NCBI GenBank assembly: GCA_036397455.1
Contig: DASWIX010000076.1
Location: forward strand, 105,369-169,368
Reading direction: 5' to 3'
DNA length: 64,000 nt
From: JADFNB01 sp036397455
GTDB taxonomy: Bacteria > Gemmatimonadota > Gemmatimonadetes > Gemmatimonadales > GWC2-71-9
Numbering within the stretch: position 1 is the first letter of the stretch; each line of letters starts with the position of its first letter. Below the pieces are notes generated by a model. That model was not told where the DNA came from. It did not search any database and saw only the letters and a program-made list of their open reading frames with translations. Of the stretch, positions 1 through 8,593 are shown piece by piece. The translations under genes were made by a program, and so were the position numbers.

Positions 1-671
1 GCGGTGGCGTCCCCAAATTCCCGCAGCAGCACGTTCAACACGACGTCCCGCGCGCTCGGCGGCGCCTGCGAAAGACTCAGTCCGGCCGCCGCCCCGACGA
101 TCTCCACGGCCCGCGCCGACGCGTGCCAGTGCCGGGTCGCCTGCGCCCAGTCGCCACCCACCACGTCCATTTGCGCGAGTTCCTGCAGCAGCGCCACACC
201 ACCCAACACCCGGTTGCCGCGCTGCAGCACGAGCCGTGCCTGTTGCACGTCGCCGTGCTGTGCCAGCGCAAACGACCATTCGCGATACGGATCCTCCAGG
301 CGGGGAACGAGGTCGATCCACCGCTCGGCGGCCGCACGCGCGGCGTCGCCTTGCCCCAACGCCACCAGGACGCGGAGTTGCAGCGACCGTACCGTGTGCT
401 GGCCAGGATTGAGGACCACCGCGGTATCGAGGAACGGCATGATCCGCTCCAACGCCCCCAGCTTCCGCAGCGCGCGCTCCAGGCCGAACAGGGCCTGCAA
501 TGCTCCCGGACTCGTTTCGAGCGCCGACGCGAAGAGATCCGCCGCCTCCCGATGACGCCCGCGCCGTTCCAATGCGAGCGCGGCGGAGAGATCGGTGCGT
601 TGCTGGGCGGCCGGCACATCGGCGATCACGACCACCGCCAGCAGCGCGAGGCCGAGCGCCCTACGGATCAC
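1..671 (-). CDS. TPR-type secreted protein, 3' end outside window
   Basis: A GTG at 671 opens a frame running off the left edge (about 223 residues visible). The start lies inside the last codons of the upstream DUF4175 gene, an 11-nt overlap that suggests translational coupling. The first 25 residues form a signal peptide (arginines, then an Ala/Leu/Val core, cleavage near AAQQ). Helical segments rich in Ala, Leu and Arg follow, with TPR-like spacing (phrases such as ALERRGRHREAADLF and ALVALGQGDAARAAAERW). It is probably a periplasmic repeat protein that acts with the DUF4175/DUF4159 products. The family is inferred from repeat style only. Confidence 0.6.
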   Translation of the reverse strand, partial: MIRRALGLALLAVVVIADVPAAQQRTDLSAALALERRGRHREAADLFASALETSPGALQALFGLERALRKLGALERIMPFLDTAVVLNPGQHTVRSLQLRVLVALGQGDAARAAAERWIDLVPRLEDPYREWSFALAQHGDVQQARLVLQRGNRVLGGVALLQELAQMDVVGGDWAQATRHWHASARAVEIVGAAAGLSLSQAPPSARDVVLNVLLREFGDAT

Positions 672-3600
672 GTCGGACCTCGTTCAACCGCCGGAAATAG
701 TCCAGGATCAAGCGCCGCTCGTCCGGCGAGAGCCGCTGGAGCGCATCCCAGGACGGATACGCGAACCGCGGGCCGGCCTCCGGCACCCTGGTGCCGTCGG
801 GTCGCAGCGTATTGTCGAGCTGCCCGGCCACACTCTCGCGCTCCTTGCGGTCGTCTTCTTCGTTGCCGCGCAGCGAGCGGCCCGCGTCCAGCAGGCGGCG
901 GTAGAGTTGTTCCTGCCGTTCGATCATCTCCCGATCGAGCAGGCCGGACTCCAATGCCCGGGCCAACTCGCGCGCTTCCTCCGCCAGTTCCCCCGCGCCG
1001 CTCTGGTCGCCCTCGGCCCGCATGCGGTCCAGTTCTTCGCCGAGGGCGCGCTGTTGTTCAGCCAACGCTCGGAGCTGCTGCATCAACGCTTCACCGCCTT
1101 GCGGCATCAGCGGCAACATGCCGCTCGATTGTCCCGTCATGGCGTTCTGCTGCTGCGCCAGCTCGGACATGCGCTGGATGGCTTCCTGCATCCCCGACCC
1201 CGACGCCGACGATGAGACATCCGACCGGCTGCGGAGCAGCTGATAGGCGAGCGCGTTCAGTCCGTCTACCGCGTCCGCGGCGTCGCTGCTCGCGCCGCGC
1301 GTGTTGGGATTGGCTTGCTGGATCTGATCGAGCGCCTGCGTCATCTTCTGCTTGGCATACCCGAGCGCGGTCCCGAGCTGCGGCGAGACGAGCGCGTTTT
1401 GGCCCGCAGCGCCCTGGAGCCGCTCCATCACCCGATCCACTCCGTCGCGCACGGCGGCCTGGGCGGACCGGAGGTCAGCACGCGATTCCCCTCGACCGAG
1501 GCGCCGCTGGATCGCGTCCTGCTGTCGAGCGAGTTGTGCCGTCTCGACCAACGCGTGGTCCATCGACTCGAGCACCTCGCGACGCCACTCGTCGCGTAGC
1601 GCATCGCGCTGCTGCCGCAGCTGGTCGGCAATGGGATCGAGGTTGGAGGACGCCTGGTTGCCCTGGTCCGCCGCGCCCGACTCGTTCGCTTGCTGCGCCT
1701 GTCGCGCCGCCTGACGCATCTGCTGCGCCGCCGCGGACGCCTGTTGCGCCGCGGCCTGATCGGCGGTCTGGCCCTCCGACCCCGCTTGCTGCTCCATGTG
1801 GTGTTCGAGTTGCTCCAGCCGCGCGGCAAGTGAGTCGGCTTCCGCCGCCAGTCGCTCCTCACGTGCCGCCATCGCACTATCGGCCTGTTGCGCCGCCGCC
1901 TGATTCCACTCCTGCTGCCGGTGGGCCAACTCGTCGGCGTCGTCCGCCATCGTGCTCATCTCACCCTCGAGCGCCGCGCGCTCGAACAGCGTGCGCCCAC
2001 GTTCCAGCTCGTTGCGCAACTGCTCCTGCGCTTCCGCGAGCCGTTGGAGCGCATCGCGCAGGGCGCCGGCGTCGAGCTGCTGCATCGCGTTCCGCAGGGC
2101 CTCGAGCGCTTCCGCGATCTCCGGCGTGATCGCCCGCTCGAGCAAGGCCTGCAGATCGGCGAGTTGCTGGTGCCATGCCGGATCGGTGAGCCCCGCCTGC
2201 CAGGCCGCCTCGGACAGGTGCCGCACCTGATCGCGCAGCTCCGCGGCCCGATTCAACAGGTCGGCCTGCTCCCCGGCGATTTCCTGGGCCCGCTCGGCGG
2301 TCCGAAACCCGAGCTGCTCGTCGCCCGGCTGCGCCCCCGCCCCGTTCGGGTCGCCCCGTTCGCGTTCCGAGGCGAGATCCTCGGCGGATCGCGACAGGTC
2401 CTGCTGGCGCTGCGCCAGGGAATCGGCTGCCTGGGCAAGTTGGCGCGCGTCACGCCGCGCCGCCGCACGCAAATCCGCCATCGAGGGCAGGCGCAACGCG
2501 AACTCGCGGCTCTCGGTCACGTGCCGATCCGGCGCGTTGTCGGCCGCCCGTACGCGGAAGTAGGCCGTATCGCCCGGCAGGAAGCCGCGTTGGGTGAGGT
2601 CCAGGGACCATTGCAGCACGGCGCCCTCGACCCCGCCAGCCGGGAGCGGAACGCGCTCCACCAGTGGTTCGCCGGCGATCCCGAGCCTGCTCACCCGCCG
2701 GCTCACCACCTCGACCGCGACAACGCGGTGATCATCACGCACGTCGATCACGACCGGCTGGCGCAGGGTCGTCGGGACGGTGGTGTCGGCGCCGGGGATG
2801 GGCACCGCGAGTATCGGCGCGCTGTCGGGCACGGCGATCAGCATCAACTCGACCGGGTCGCCTTCGGTCGGCGCGCCGTTCCGCGCTCCCACACGCAAGG
2901 TCCACCGACCGGAGCGCGTGACCGGAAGCATGCCGGAGAAGCCGTTGCCCTCGACCTCGAGCGCGACCGCCAGATCACCGCGCCACCAGACGGCCGAATC
3001 CACGTCGACCGTCAAGCGCCCGCGCGTCACGATGGCGGTACCCATCGGCAACGCGAGCGGCTCGGGACCGGACGCGAGCGGCTCGTCCGCTCGCTCCAGA
3101 TACCGGGGGTACCGCGCGAGCAGCGCGAGGTCGCTCACGAACGCCGGCACGGCCACGTGGATGGTCACCGTGTCGGACAGGCGTCCGCCACTGGTCGCGT
3201 GCAGGAATCGGTCGCTCTCGAGCGGTCCCAACACCACACGCGCACGACCGACGCTATCGAGCGGCAGGCGCGTCGGCTCCCACGGCTCGCCGGGCGCACG
3301 GACGAACAATGTCGCCGACCGGCGGCCCTCCGCGACCACCTGGACCGTGACCGAATCGCCGTACCGCACCGTCCGGGCGCTGACCTCGATGCCAACCGGC
3401 CCCCGCGCACGCGCCATGTCACGCAGCGGATGCCAGAAGGTCCCCGACCTCGAACCCGGCAGCACCACGACGACCGCCGCCAGTCCGACCGTCGCGAGAA
3501 TCGCCGAGCGGCCGACGGCCCGCCGGTGCTCCTGACGGGCGCCGTCGAGAATCGCGTCACCGTGGCGATCGAGCCACTCGCGCATGCGGCGGTCGGCCAG

Positions 3601-3945
3601 CAACGCGAGTGACCGGCTGCCGGCGGTCGCCACCCCGGCCAAGCCCGACACCGACCCGCGACGCAATCCACCGCGACTCTCCATGTCGGCCGCGATACGC
3701 GCCGCCGACACGGCTCCGGCGTGACGCCAACCACGGATCGTACCGGCGGCCAGGATGCCCACCATCACCACCCAACCGGTCAGCGCCAGTTCCGGTACGG
3801 TGCGGTACAGCCCCGCCCGGTCCAGCACGATCCCGAGCGCGCACACGGCGGCTAACAGCCCCAACGTCACCAACCCGTCGGCCAGACTGCGACGGACGAG
3901 GAGACCCGCCCGGCGAGCGACCAACCACGCGCCGGTCTGCGTCAT
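661..3945 (-). CDS. DUF4175-family large membrane protein
   Basis: 1094 residues. Two membrane segments lie in the first 70 residues and a third near residue 150. A beta-rich extracytoplasmic part with Ig-like character follows (about 170-500), then a long Gln/Ala/Arg/Glu-rich coiled coil (about 500-1040). This order matches proteins annotated as DUF4175, usually found with DUF4159 and, further out, MoxR/DUF58/BatA-like genes. The molecular role is unknown; the context suggests a cell-envelope complex. The start overlaps the DUF4159 stop by 4 nt, and the stop overlaps the TPR gene start. A very long frame on the opposite strand here is a high-GC shadow. Confidence 0.75.
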   Translation of the reverse strand: MTQTGAWLVARRAGLLVRRSLADGLVTLGLLAAVCALGIVLDRAGLYRTVPELALTGWVVMVGILAAGTIRGWRHAGAVSAARIAADMESRGGLRRGSVSGLAGVATAGSRSLALLADRRMREWLDRHGDAILDGARQEHRRAVGRSAILATVGLAAVVVVLPGSRSGTFWHPLRDMARARGPVGIEVSARTVRYGDSVTVQVVAEGRRSATLFVRAPGEPWEPTRLPLDSVGRARVVLGPLESDRFLHATSGGRLSDTVTIHVAVPAFVSDLALLARYPRYLERADEPLASGPEPLALPMGTAIVTRGRLTVDVDSAVWWRGDLAVALEVEGNGFSGMLPVTRSGRWTLRVGARNGAPTEGDPVELMLIAVPDSAPILAVPIPGADTTVPTTLRQPVVIDVRDDHRVVAVEVVSRRVSRLGIAGEPLVERVPLPAGGVEGAVLQWSLDLTQRGFLPGDTAYFRVRAADNAPDRHVTESREFALRLPSMADLRAAARRDARQLAQAADSLAQRQQDLSRSAEDLASERERGDPNGAGAQPGDEQLGFRTAERAQEIAGEQADLLNRAAELRDQVRHLSEAAWQAGLTDPAWHQQLADLQALLERAITPEIAEALEALRNAMQQLDAGALRDALQRLAEAQEQLRNELERGRTLFERAALEGEMSTMADDADELAHRQQEWNQAAAQQADSAMAAREERLAAEADSLAARLEQLEHHMEQQAGSEGQTADQAAAQQASAAAQQMRQAARQAQQANESGAADQGNQASSNLDPIADQLRQQRDALRDEWRREVLESMDHALVETAQLARQQDAIQRRLGRGESRADLRSAQAAVRDGVDRVMERLQGAAGQNALVSPQLGTALGYAKQKMTQALDQIQQANPNTRGASSDAADAVDGLNALAYQLLRSRSDVSSSASGSGMQEAIQRMSELAQQQNAMTGQSSGMLPLMPQGGEALMQQLRALAEQQRALGEELDRMRAEGDQSGAGELAEEARELARALESGLLDREMIERQEQLYRRLLDAGRSLRGNEEDDRKERESVAGQLDNTLRPDGTRVPEAGPRFAYPSWDALQRLSPDERRLILDYFRRLNEVRRDP

Positions 3946-4640
3946 GGTGACGCCGTCACCGCGTACAGGAACAGATTGACTCCCATCTTCAGGGCCGCGT
4001 CGCGCGACGCCGGCAGATCGTCATGCACGCCCGGATCCTCCCAGCCATCCCCCAGGTCGGTCTGATACGAATAGAATACCACGAGCCGATTGCCGAGGAA
4101 CACACCGAGGCCCTGGGCGGGCTTCCCATCATGCTCGTGGATCTTCGGGATGCCGGCGGGAAACGCATTGACGATCCGGTAAACCGGGTGATCGAGCGGG
4201 ACGTCGACCAGACGGTGGTCCGGAAAGACCCGGCCCAGCTCACGCCGGAACGACTCGTCCAGCCCGTAGTTGTCGTCCGCGTGCAAGAACCCGCCCTGTT
4301 CGAGATAGCGTCGCAGGATACGAACCTCCTGCTCGGTGAACAGCACGTTCCCGTGTCCGGTCATGTACAGGTACGGAACCTCCCACAGGTCCGGCCCCGT
4401 CAGCGTCACCACCCGTTCCCGTTCGGCGACGTTGAGGCCGGTTTGGTCGCGGATCGCCGCGAGCAGGTTGGGAAGGCTCGACGGGTTCGCGTACCAGTCA
4501 CCGCCCCCGTCGTACTGCAGCCGACCCAGCGTGATCGACTCGTCCGCTCGCGCGCGCGCGCTATCGTGGCCGTCCCCGACACCGACCGCGACGGTGAACG
4601 CGGCCAGCGCGAGGGTCGGCGTGCGTCGCATGGCGGTCAC
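3942..4640 (-). CDS. DUF4159 domain protein
   Basis: 232 residues with an N-terminal export signal (Leu/Ala/Val stretch, residues 8-22) and one DUF4159 domain. Recognisable landmarks are GRLQYDGGGDWYANPSS near residue 38, the PYLYMTGHG strand, the GGFLHADDNYG turn, and the FRREL/HRLVDVP/HPVY block. The fold resembles glutamine-amidotransferase/ThuA-type domains, and no enzymatic function is established. It overlaps rsmI by 4 nt upstream and the DUF4175 gene by 4 nt downstream, so all three are probably translated from one message. Confidence 0.8.
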   Translation of the reverse strand: MTAMRRTPTLALAAFTVAVGVGDGHDSARARADESITLGRLQYDGGGDWYANPSSLPNLLAAIRDQTGLNVAERERVVTLTGPDLWEVPYLYMTGHGNVLFTEQEVRILRRYLEQGGFLHADDNYGLDESFRRELGRVFPDHRLVDVPLDHPVYRIVNAFPAGIPKIHEHDGKPAQGLGVFLGNRLVVFYSYQTDLGDGWEDPGVHDDLPASRDAALKMGVNLFLYAVTASP

Positions 4641-5467
4641 TGCTCGTTCACCAGTCGGTATGCCTCATGGCGAGGGAGATCCGCTTCCCGTGCGAGCCGT
4701 GTTGCTGCGTCTTTGCGGCTCAATCCTTCGGCGAGGAGCGCGCGGGCGAGGTCGGCGGCGGCGGCGGGATCGTGTGCAGCGGCGCGGACCTTCCCTGCGC
4801 CGGCAACCACCAGCGTGACCTCTCCACGGGCCGGGCGTGCAGCATAATAAACCGCCAACTCGCCCAAGGTCCCGGATTGCACCGCTTCGTGCAGCTTCGT
4901 GAGTTCGCGCGCCACCACCGCCTTGCGCTCGGCTCCGCAGACGGCCCGCAGCTCGTCGAGCAGGCGTTCGAGACGGTTCGCCGCCTCGAACAACACGGTC
5001 GTCCACGGGCCATCGGCCACCTGCTGGAGTAGCGCGGCGCGGTCTCGGCCTTTGCGCGGAAGAAAGCCGAGGAAGGTGTATCGGTCGGCCGTGAACCCGG
5101 AGACGCTGAGCGCGGCGGTCACGGCGGACGGGCCGGGTACGCAGACCACGGGGAACCCCTCCTCGACCACCCGCGCCACCAGCGTCGCGCCGGGATCGCT
5201 CACCACGGGCGTTCCGGCGTCACTGACCAACGCCACCGCGTCCCCCCGACGCAGGACGGTCATCACCTGCTCGAAGCGCGCCGGCTCCGCATGCGCGTGC
5301 ACGCTGAGAAGCGTCGGATGCGCGTCGATGTGCGAGAGCAGCGTCCGGGTGCGCCGGGTGTCTTCGGCGGCGACGAGACGGACCTCCCGCAACGTGGTGA
5401 TGGCCCGTGGCGACAGGTCTGCGAGATTGCCCAGCGGGGTGGCGACGACGTAGAGTGCCGCGCTCAC
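4637..5467 (-). CDS. rsmI: 16S rRNA (cytidine(1402)-2'-O)-methyltransferase
   Basis: 276 residues from a GTG at 5467. This start forms a GTGA overlap with the preceding gene and puts the conserved LYVVATPLGNL motif at the N-terminus. RsmI uses S-adenosylmethionine to 2'-O-methylate C1402 in the ribosomal P site. Visible tetrapyrrole-methylase-fold motifs include AAEDTRRT, ALVSDAGTPVVSDPG, PGPSAVTAAL and GFLPRKGRDR. The C-terminal 50 residues form the small helical domain (LARALLAEGLSRKDAATRLA). The length is typical of the family. The frame stays open upstream into the neighbour, but that extension lacks protein-like character. Confidence 0.93.
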   Translation of the reverse strand: MSAALYVVATPLGNLADLSPRAITTLREVRLVAAEDTRRTRTLLSHIDAHPTLLSVHAHAEPARFEQVMTVLRRGDAVALVSDAGTPVVSDPGATLVARVVEEGFPVVCVPGPSAVTAALSVSGFTADRYTFLGFLPRKGRDRAALLQQVADGPWTTVLFEAANRLERLLDELRAVCGAERKAVVARELTKLHEAVQSGTLGELAVYYAARPARGEVTLVVAGAGKVRAAAHDPAAAADLARALLAEGLSRKDAATRLAREADLPRHEAYRLVNEQ

Positions 5468-6480
5468 CAGTTGACGGACCAGGGGAGTTTGTCGAAGAAC
5501 CCCGTCTTCTGGAGCACGAACCGATGCTCGCGCGTCGCGTCCCTCAGAATCACCGGCGCGACCCCGGGCGCAATCACCTCGAGCTGCTGCAACAGTTGTC
5601 CGGCCCACTCCGCGAGCCCGGCGGTCAGTTGCTCGCTGGACACCACCATCGGCTCGGGCGATCCGTCGCGCGCCGCCCCGATGAGCCCGAGCGACGGATG
5701 GACGCCGGACACTTGACCGAGCACCTTGGCCGCCCGGCCCGCCGCTTCTCCCGCCGCATGCTTTTCCGCGGTATCGGTGATCTTCCAGTACAGGCCGCGA
5801 TAGCGGTCGACCATGGCCGGCGGCGCCTGTTCGGGGACATCGGCGCGAAGTGGAAACAACGTCGCGGCCACACTCGGCGTGGCCCCGCGCTTGACCGGCC
5901 TGAACAGCGACTCGACGTGTTGCGACACCGACGCGCCTTCGTCCTTGCCGCAGAAATGACCACTCTGAAACTTGCCTTGCTCGAAACTGAAATACGTGAC
6001 GCGGCCCTCGGAAATCAGTTCGAGCGTCCCCGAATACGCTTCCTGCTTGAGCGAGCGGAACAGGAGTTCGGGCTCGTTGAGGGCCACCGGGCGTGGTGTC
6101 CGCTCCTCGGCACAGCTGGCGTACATCCACGCCAGCTGTTCGCGCGGGGCCTCGCAAAACACCAACTCGCCGCGCTCGGTTTCGCGGTGAATCCGCTCGA
6201 GCGCCGTCGCAATGGGGAGCACCTCGCGGCCGCGCTCCATGATCGCCACCGACGTCGCGAGGTTCCCACCCAACAAGAACAACAGCGCGACTTCGTCCGG
6301 CAGATATGCCGCCACGAACCCGTCGATACGCCCGTCACGGTCGATCTTGGAGAAGTGCAACAGATTATCGATGTGGATATACGCCAGACGCGTCCGCTGC
6401 ACGTGGACCCGCGTGGCGGGAAACTGCAGATCGGAGAGGCGGACACCGGTATCCGCCATCAGGGCCGTGCTCGAGCGCAT
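5464..6480 (-). CDS. Conserved-looking protein of unknown function
   Basis: 338 residues, ATG at 6480, with no signal peptide or membrane segment. The N-terminal half (residues 15-150) is an alpha/beta segment. A middle part around 170-240 (SGTLELISEGRVTYFSFEQG) looks like the beta-rich DUF4388-type module, in which a regulatory domain reads out signals, but the match is weak. The C-terminal 100 residues are alpha/beta and resemble no family I can name. It lies 13 nt downstream of trxA and overlaps rsmI by 4 nt, so it belongs to the same transcription unit. I do not assign a function. Confidence 0.7.
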   Translation of the reverse strand: MRSSTALMADTGVRLSDLQFPATRVHVQRTRLAYIHIDNLLHFSKIDRDGRIDGFVAAYLPDEVALLFLLGGNLATSVAIMERGREVLPIATALERIHRETERGELVFCEAPREQLAWMYASCAEERTPRPVALNEPELLFRSLKQEAYSGTLELISEGRVTYFSFEQGKFQSGHFCGKDEGASVSQHVESLFRPVKRGATPSVAATLFPLRADVPEQAPPAMVDRYRGLYWKITDTAEKHAAGEAAGRAAKVLGQVSGVHPSLGLIGAARDGSPEPMVVSSEQLTAGLAEWAGQLLQQLEVIAPGVAPVILRDATREHRFVLQKTGFFDKLPWSVNW

Positions 6481-6493
6481 CGGAATCAGGCCA

Positions 6494-6817
6494 TCAGATG
6501 TGTTGTTCGATCTTGGCGAGGAGATGTGCCTTGGGAACCGCTCCGACGACCGTATCGACGTGCTTGCCGTCTTTGAAGAACAACACCGCCGGAATGGACC
6601 GGACGTTGAACCGCATCGCCGTCCGCTGGTTGGCGTCGACGTCGAGCTTGGCGACCTTCACCCGACCGTCAAACTCCTCGGACAGCTGTTGGACAGATGG
6701 CGCGATCATCTGGCACGGCCCGCACCACGTGGCCCAGAAGTCAACCATCGCGAGCCCTTCGTGGCCCTCGATTTCTTCCGCAAATGCGTCGTCCGTTACC
6801 TGTATGAGATCTGCCAT
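6494..6817 (-). CDS. trxA: Thioredoxin
   Basis: 107 residues. The redox site WCGPC is at residues 31-35, preceded by VDFWAT, and the cis-proline loop is RSIPAVLFFKDG. It is a cytoplasmic dithiol-disulfide reductase that donates electrons to ribonucleotide reductase, methionine sulfoxide reductase and similar partners. The ATG at 6817 is preceded by a strong GGGAGG about 9 nt upstream, which decides this start over longer frames. It is the first gene of the minus-strand run and is divergent from the epimerase gene, with 87 nt between their starts that must hold both promoters. Confidence 0.95.
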   Translation of the reverse strand: MADLIQVTDDAFAEEIEGHEGLAMVDFWATWCGPCQMIAPSVQQLSEEFDGRVKVAKLDVDANQRTAMRFNVRSIPAVLFFKDGKHVDTVVGAVPKAHLLAKIEQHI

Positions 6818-6904
6818 GTCGGTTTCCCTCCCGTTATTTTCCCGGTTGCGGGCCCCGCCCGCAAGGGTTAGTTCGGATTTCGAGACGTTCCAGCGGAGGC
6901 CGTC

Positions 6905-7303
6905 GTGAAGCTCCTCAACGCCACCGTCGCCCATATCGGGATCGCGGTGCCAGACCTCGCGGAAGCCTCAGCCTTTTACCGCGACATTCTCGGCGCGGAA
7001 CCACGCGGGCTCGGCCAACTCGACGGCGCGACCATCGTATCATTCCAACTCGGTGAAGTGGAGGTCGAGCTCTTGCACCCGGAAAGCGACGACAGCCCGG
7101 TCGGCCGGTTCCTCGCGCGTCGCGGCCCTGGCATCCATCACATCTGTTACCGCGTCCCGAATCTCATCGAGACACTCGCCAGGTGCCGGGCCCAGGGATA
7201 TCGCCTGGTCGACGAGGCCCCGCGCGTGGGACAGGGCGGCAACCGCGTCGCGTTCATGCACCCCAAATCGACGGGGGGGATCCTGATCGAGCTGACGGAG
7301 TAA
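6905..7303 (+). CDS. mce: Methylmalonyl-CoA epimerase (VOC fold)
   Basis: 132 residues, GTG start. Two VOC half-domains carry the metal ligands expected for methylmalonyl-CoA epimerase: His in NATVAHIGIAVPD, His in GIHHICYRV, and Glu in the terminal GGILIELTE. It would interconvert (2R)- and (2S)-methylmalonyl-CoA in propionate or branched-chain metabolism. No mutase or propionyl-CoA carboxylase gene lies nearby, so the call rests on similarity to the epimerase subgroup; a generic glyoxalase-like lyase is the alternative. It converges on the lipoprotein gene, whose stop is 4 nt away. Confidence 0.85.
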   Translation: MKLLNATVAHIGIAVPDLAEASAFYRDILGAEPRGLGQLDGATIVSFQLGEVEVELLHPESDDSPVGRFLARRGPGIHHICYRVPNLIETLARCRAQGYRLVDEAPRVGQGGNRVAFMHPKSTGGILIELTE

Positions 7304-7307
7304 CGGC

Positions 7308-7754
7308 TCAACGACAACGTGCCTGCGGATTCCCCGCCGCCGAGAGATCGATGTCGGACACGAGCCACCCCGAACCGGAGCGCACGACGGTGAACGGCAC
7401 CGTCGGCGTGCACCCCTGGCGCACCAGGCGTACTTGCACCACGCGTCGATCGGAGGTCATGCCGAGCGCGCTGGCGCTGGCCTCGAGCAACTCGTAGCTG
7501 TCGTGCACCAGGTAACTGCGAATGATCGTGAGTCGTTTCTCGAGCACCTCGCGATCCATGTACGAGACCGCCGGTCCGCGCTCGGTGCCCCACACCTCGC
7601 CCATCGCCACCAGACTGTTGGCGTTCACCGCGCTCATGAAGGCGCGCACCGCGGCTTCGGGCTGGACGGGAGCGGGGTAGTTCCTCGACCCCCCGCAGGA
7701 GCAGAGAAACAGGCCGAAGAGGCTTACTTTTGCGGTAGCACGAAGACGAGTCAC
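7308..7754 (-). CDS. Small lipoprotein, unknown function
   Basis: 148 residues from a GTG at 7754. Residues 1-21 form a lipoprotein signal with LCSC as a plausible lipobox, so the protein is predicted to be membrane-anchored in the envelope. The mature part (PEAAVRAFMSAVNANSLVAMGEVWG) resembles NTF2-like/SnoaL folds that place a helix pair before a curved sheet. It is transcribed divergently from pdxJ with only 23 nt between the start codons, so promoters must overlap or sit inside the coding ends. The gene-specific role is unknown. Confidence 0.7.
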   Translation of the reverse strand: MTRLRATAKVSLFGLFLCSCGGSRNYPAPVQPEAAVRAFMSAVNANSLVAMGEVWGTERGPAVSYMDREVLEKRLTIIRSYLVHDSYELLEASASALGMTSDRRVVQVRLVRQGCTPTVPFTVVRSGSGWLVSDIDLSAAGNPQARCR

Positions 7755-7777
7755 GAAACCCGCGCAGAGAGGTACGG

Positions 7778-8545
7778 ATGAACGTAAGCCGTTCCCAAAC
7801 CCCGGGCAAGCCGATCCCGCGGCTGTACGTCAACGTCGATCATGTCGCGACGTTGCGACAGGCACGACGTGCCGTCGAACCGGACCCTGTGGAGGCCGCC
7901 GCTGCGAGCGAGCGCGGTGGGGCTGACGGCATCACCGTGCACCTGCGTGAGGACCGCCGGCACATCCAGGATGATGACGTCGTGCGACTCCTCGGGTCCG
8001 TCCGGGGCGCGCTCAACCTGGAACTCGCCACCGCTTCCGACATCCTCGCGCTCGCCGCGTCGCTGCGACCGCATCAAGCCACGTTCGTGCCGGAACGGCG
8101 GGAAGAGATTACCACCGAAGGGGGGCTGCAGTTGGGCGCCGTCGGGGCGGCGGACCGGCACCTCGCGGACGCGGTGCGGCAACTGGTCGGCGCGGGGATC
8201 AGGGTGAGCCTGTTCATCGATCCGGATCCGGACATGATGGCGGCGGCGGCGAGCCTGGGCGTGCAGGCGGTCGAGTTGCACACCGGTGCCTACGCCAACC
8301 GCCACCCGGACGCGGCACGCGCACTCGCCCGGTTGCGCGTGGCCGGCGAGCGTGCCAGGTCGCTCGGACTCGCCGTCCACGCGGGGCACGGCCTCACCTA
8401 CCAGAATGTCACGCCGGTCGCCGCGATTCCCGAAATCGAGGAACTGAATATCGGCCACAGTATCGTGAGCCGTGCCGTCACAGTTGGCATGGAGCGGGCG
8501 GTGCGGGAAATGCGGGCGCTCATTGTCGAGGCCCGCGTTGACTAA
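7778..8545 (+). CDS. pdxJ: Pyridoxine 5'-phosphate synthase
   Basis: 255 residues. PdxJ condenses 3-amino-2-oxopropyl phosphate with 1-deoxyxylulose 5-phosphate in DXP-dependent vitamin B6 synthesis. Hallmarks are LYVNVDHVATLRQAR near the N-terminus, GADGITVHLREDRRHIQDDDV, a NLELA strand, the FVPERREEITTEGG loop and the C-terminal GHGLTYQNV and ELNIGHSIVSRA blocks. The TIM-barrel length is normal. GAGAGG precedes the ATG at good spacing. The 12-residue N-terminal extension before the barrel is slightly long but unremarkable. Confidence 0.95.
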   Translation: MNVSRSQTPGKPIPRLYVNVDHVATLRQARRAVEPDPVEAAAASERGGADGITVHLREDRRHIQDDDVVRLLGSVRGALNLELATASDILALAASLRPHQATFVPERREEITTEGGLQLGAVGAADRHLADAVRQLVGAGIRVSLFIDPDPDMMAAAASLGVQAVELHTGAYANRHPDAARALARLRVAGERARSLGLAVHAGHGLTYQNVTPVAAIPEIEELNIGHSIVSRAVTVGMERAVREMRALIVEARVD

Positions 8546-8593
8546 CCCTCGATGTTTTCATAGTTTAGCCTCGTCCTTCACCCCGTGGGGCCG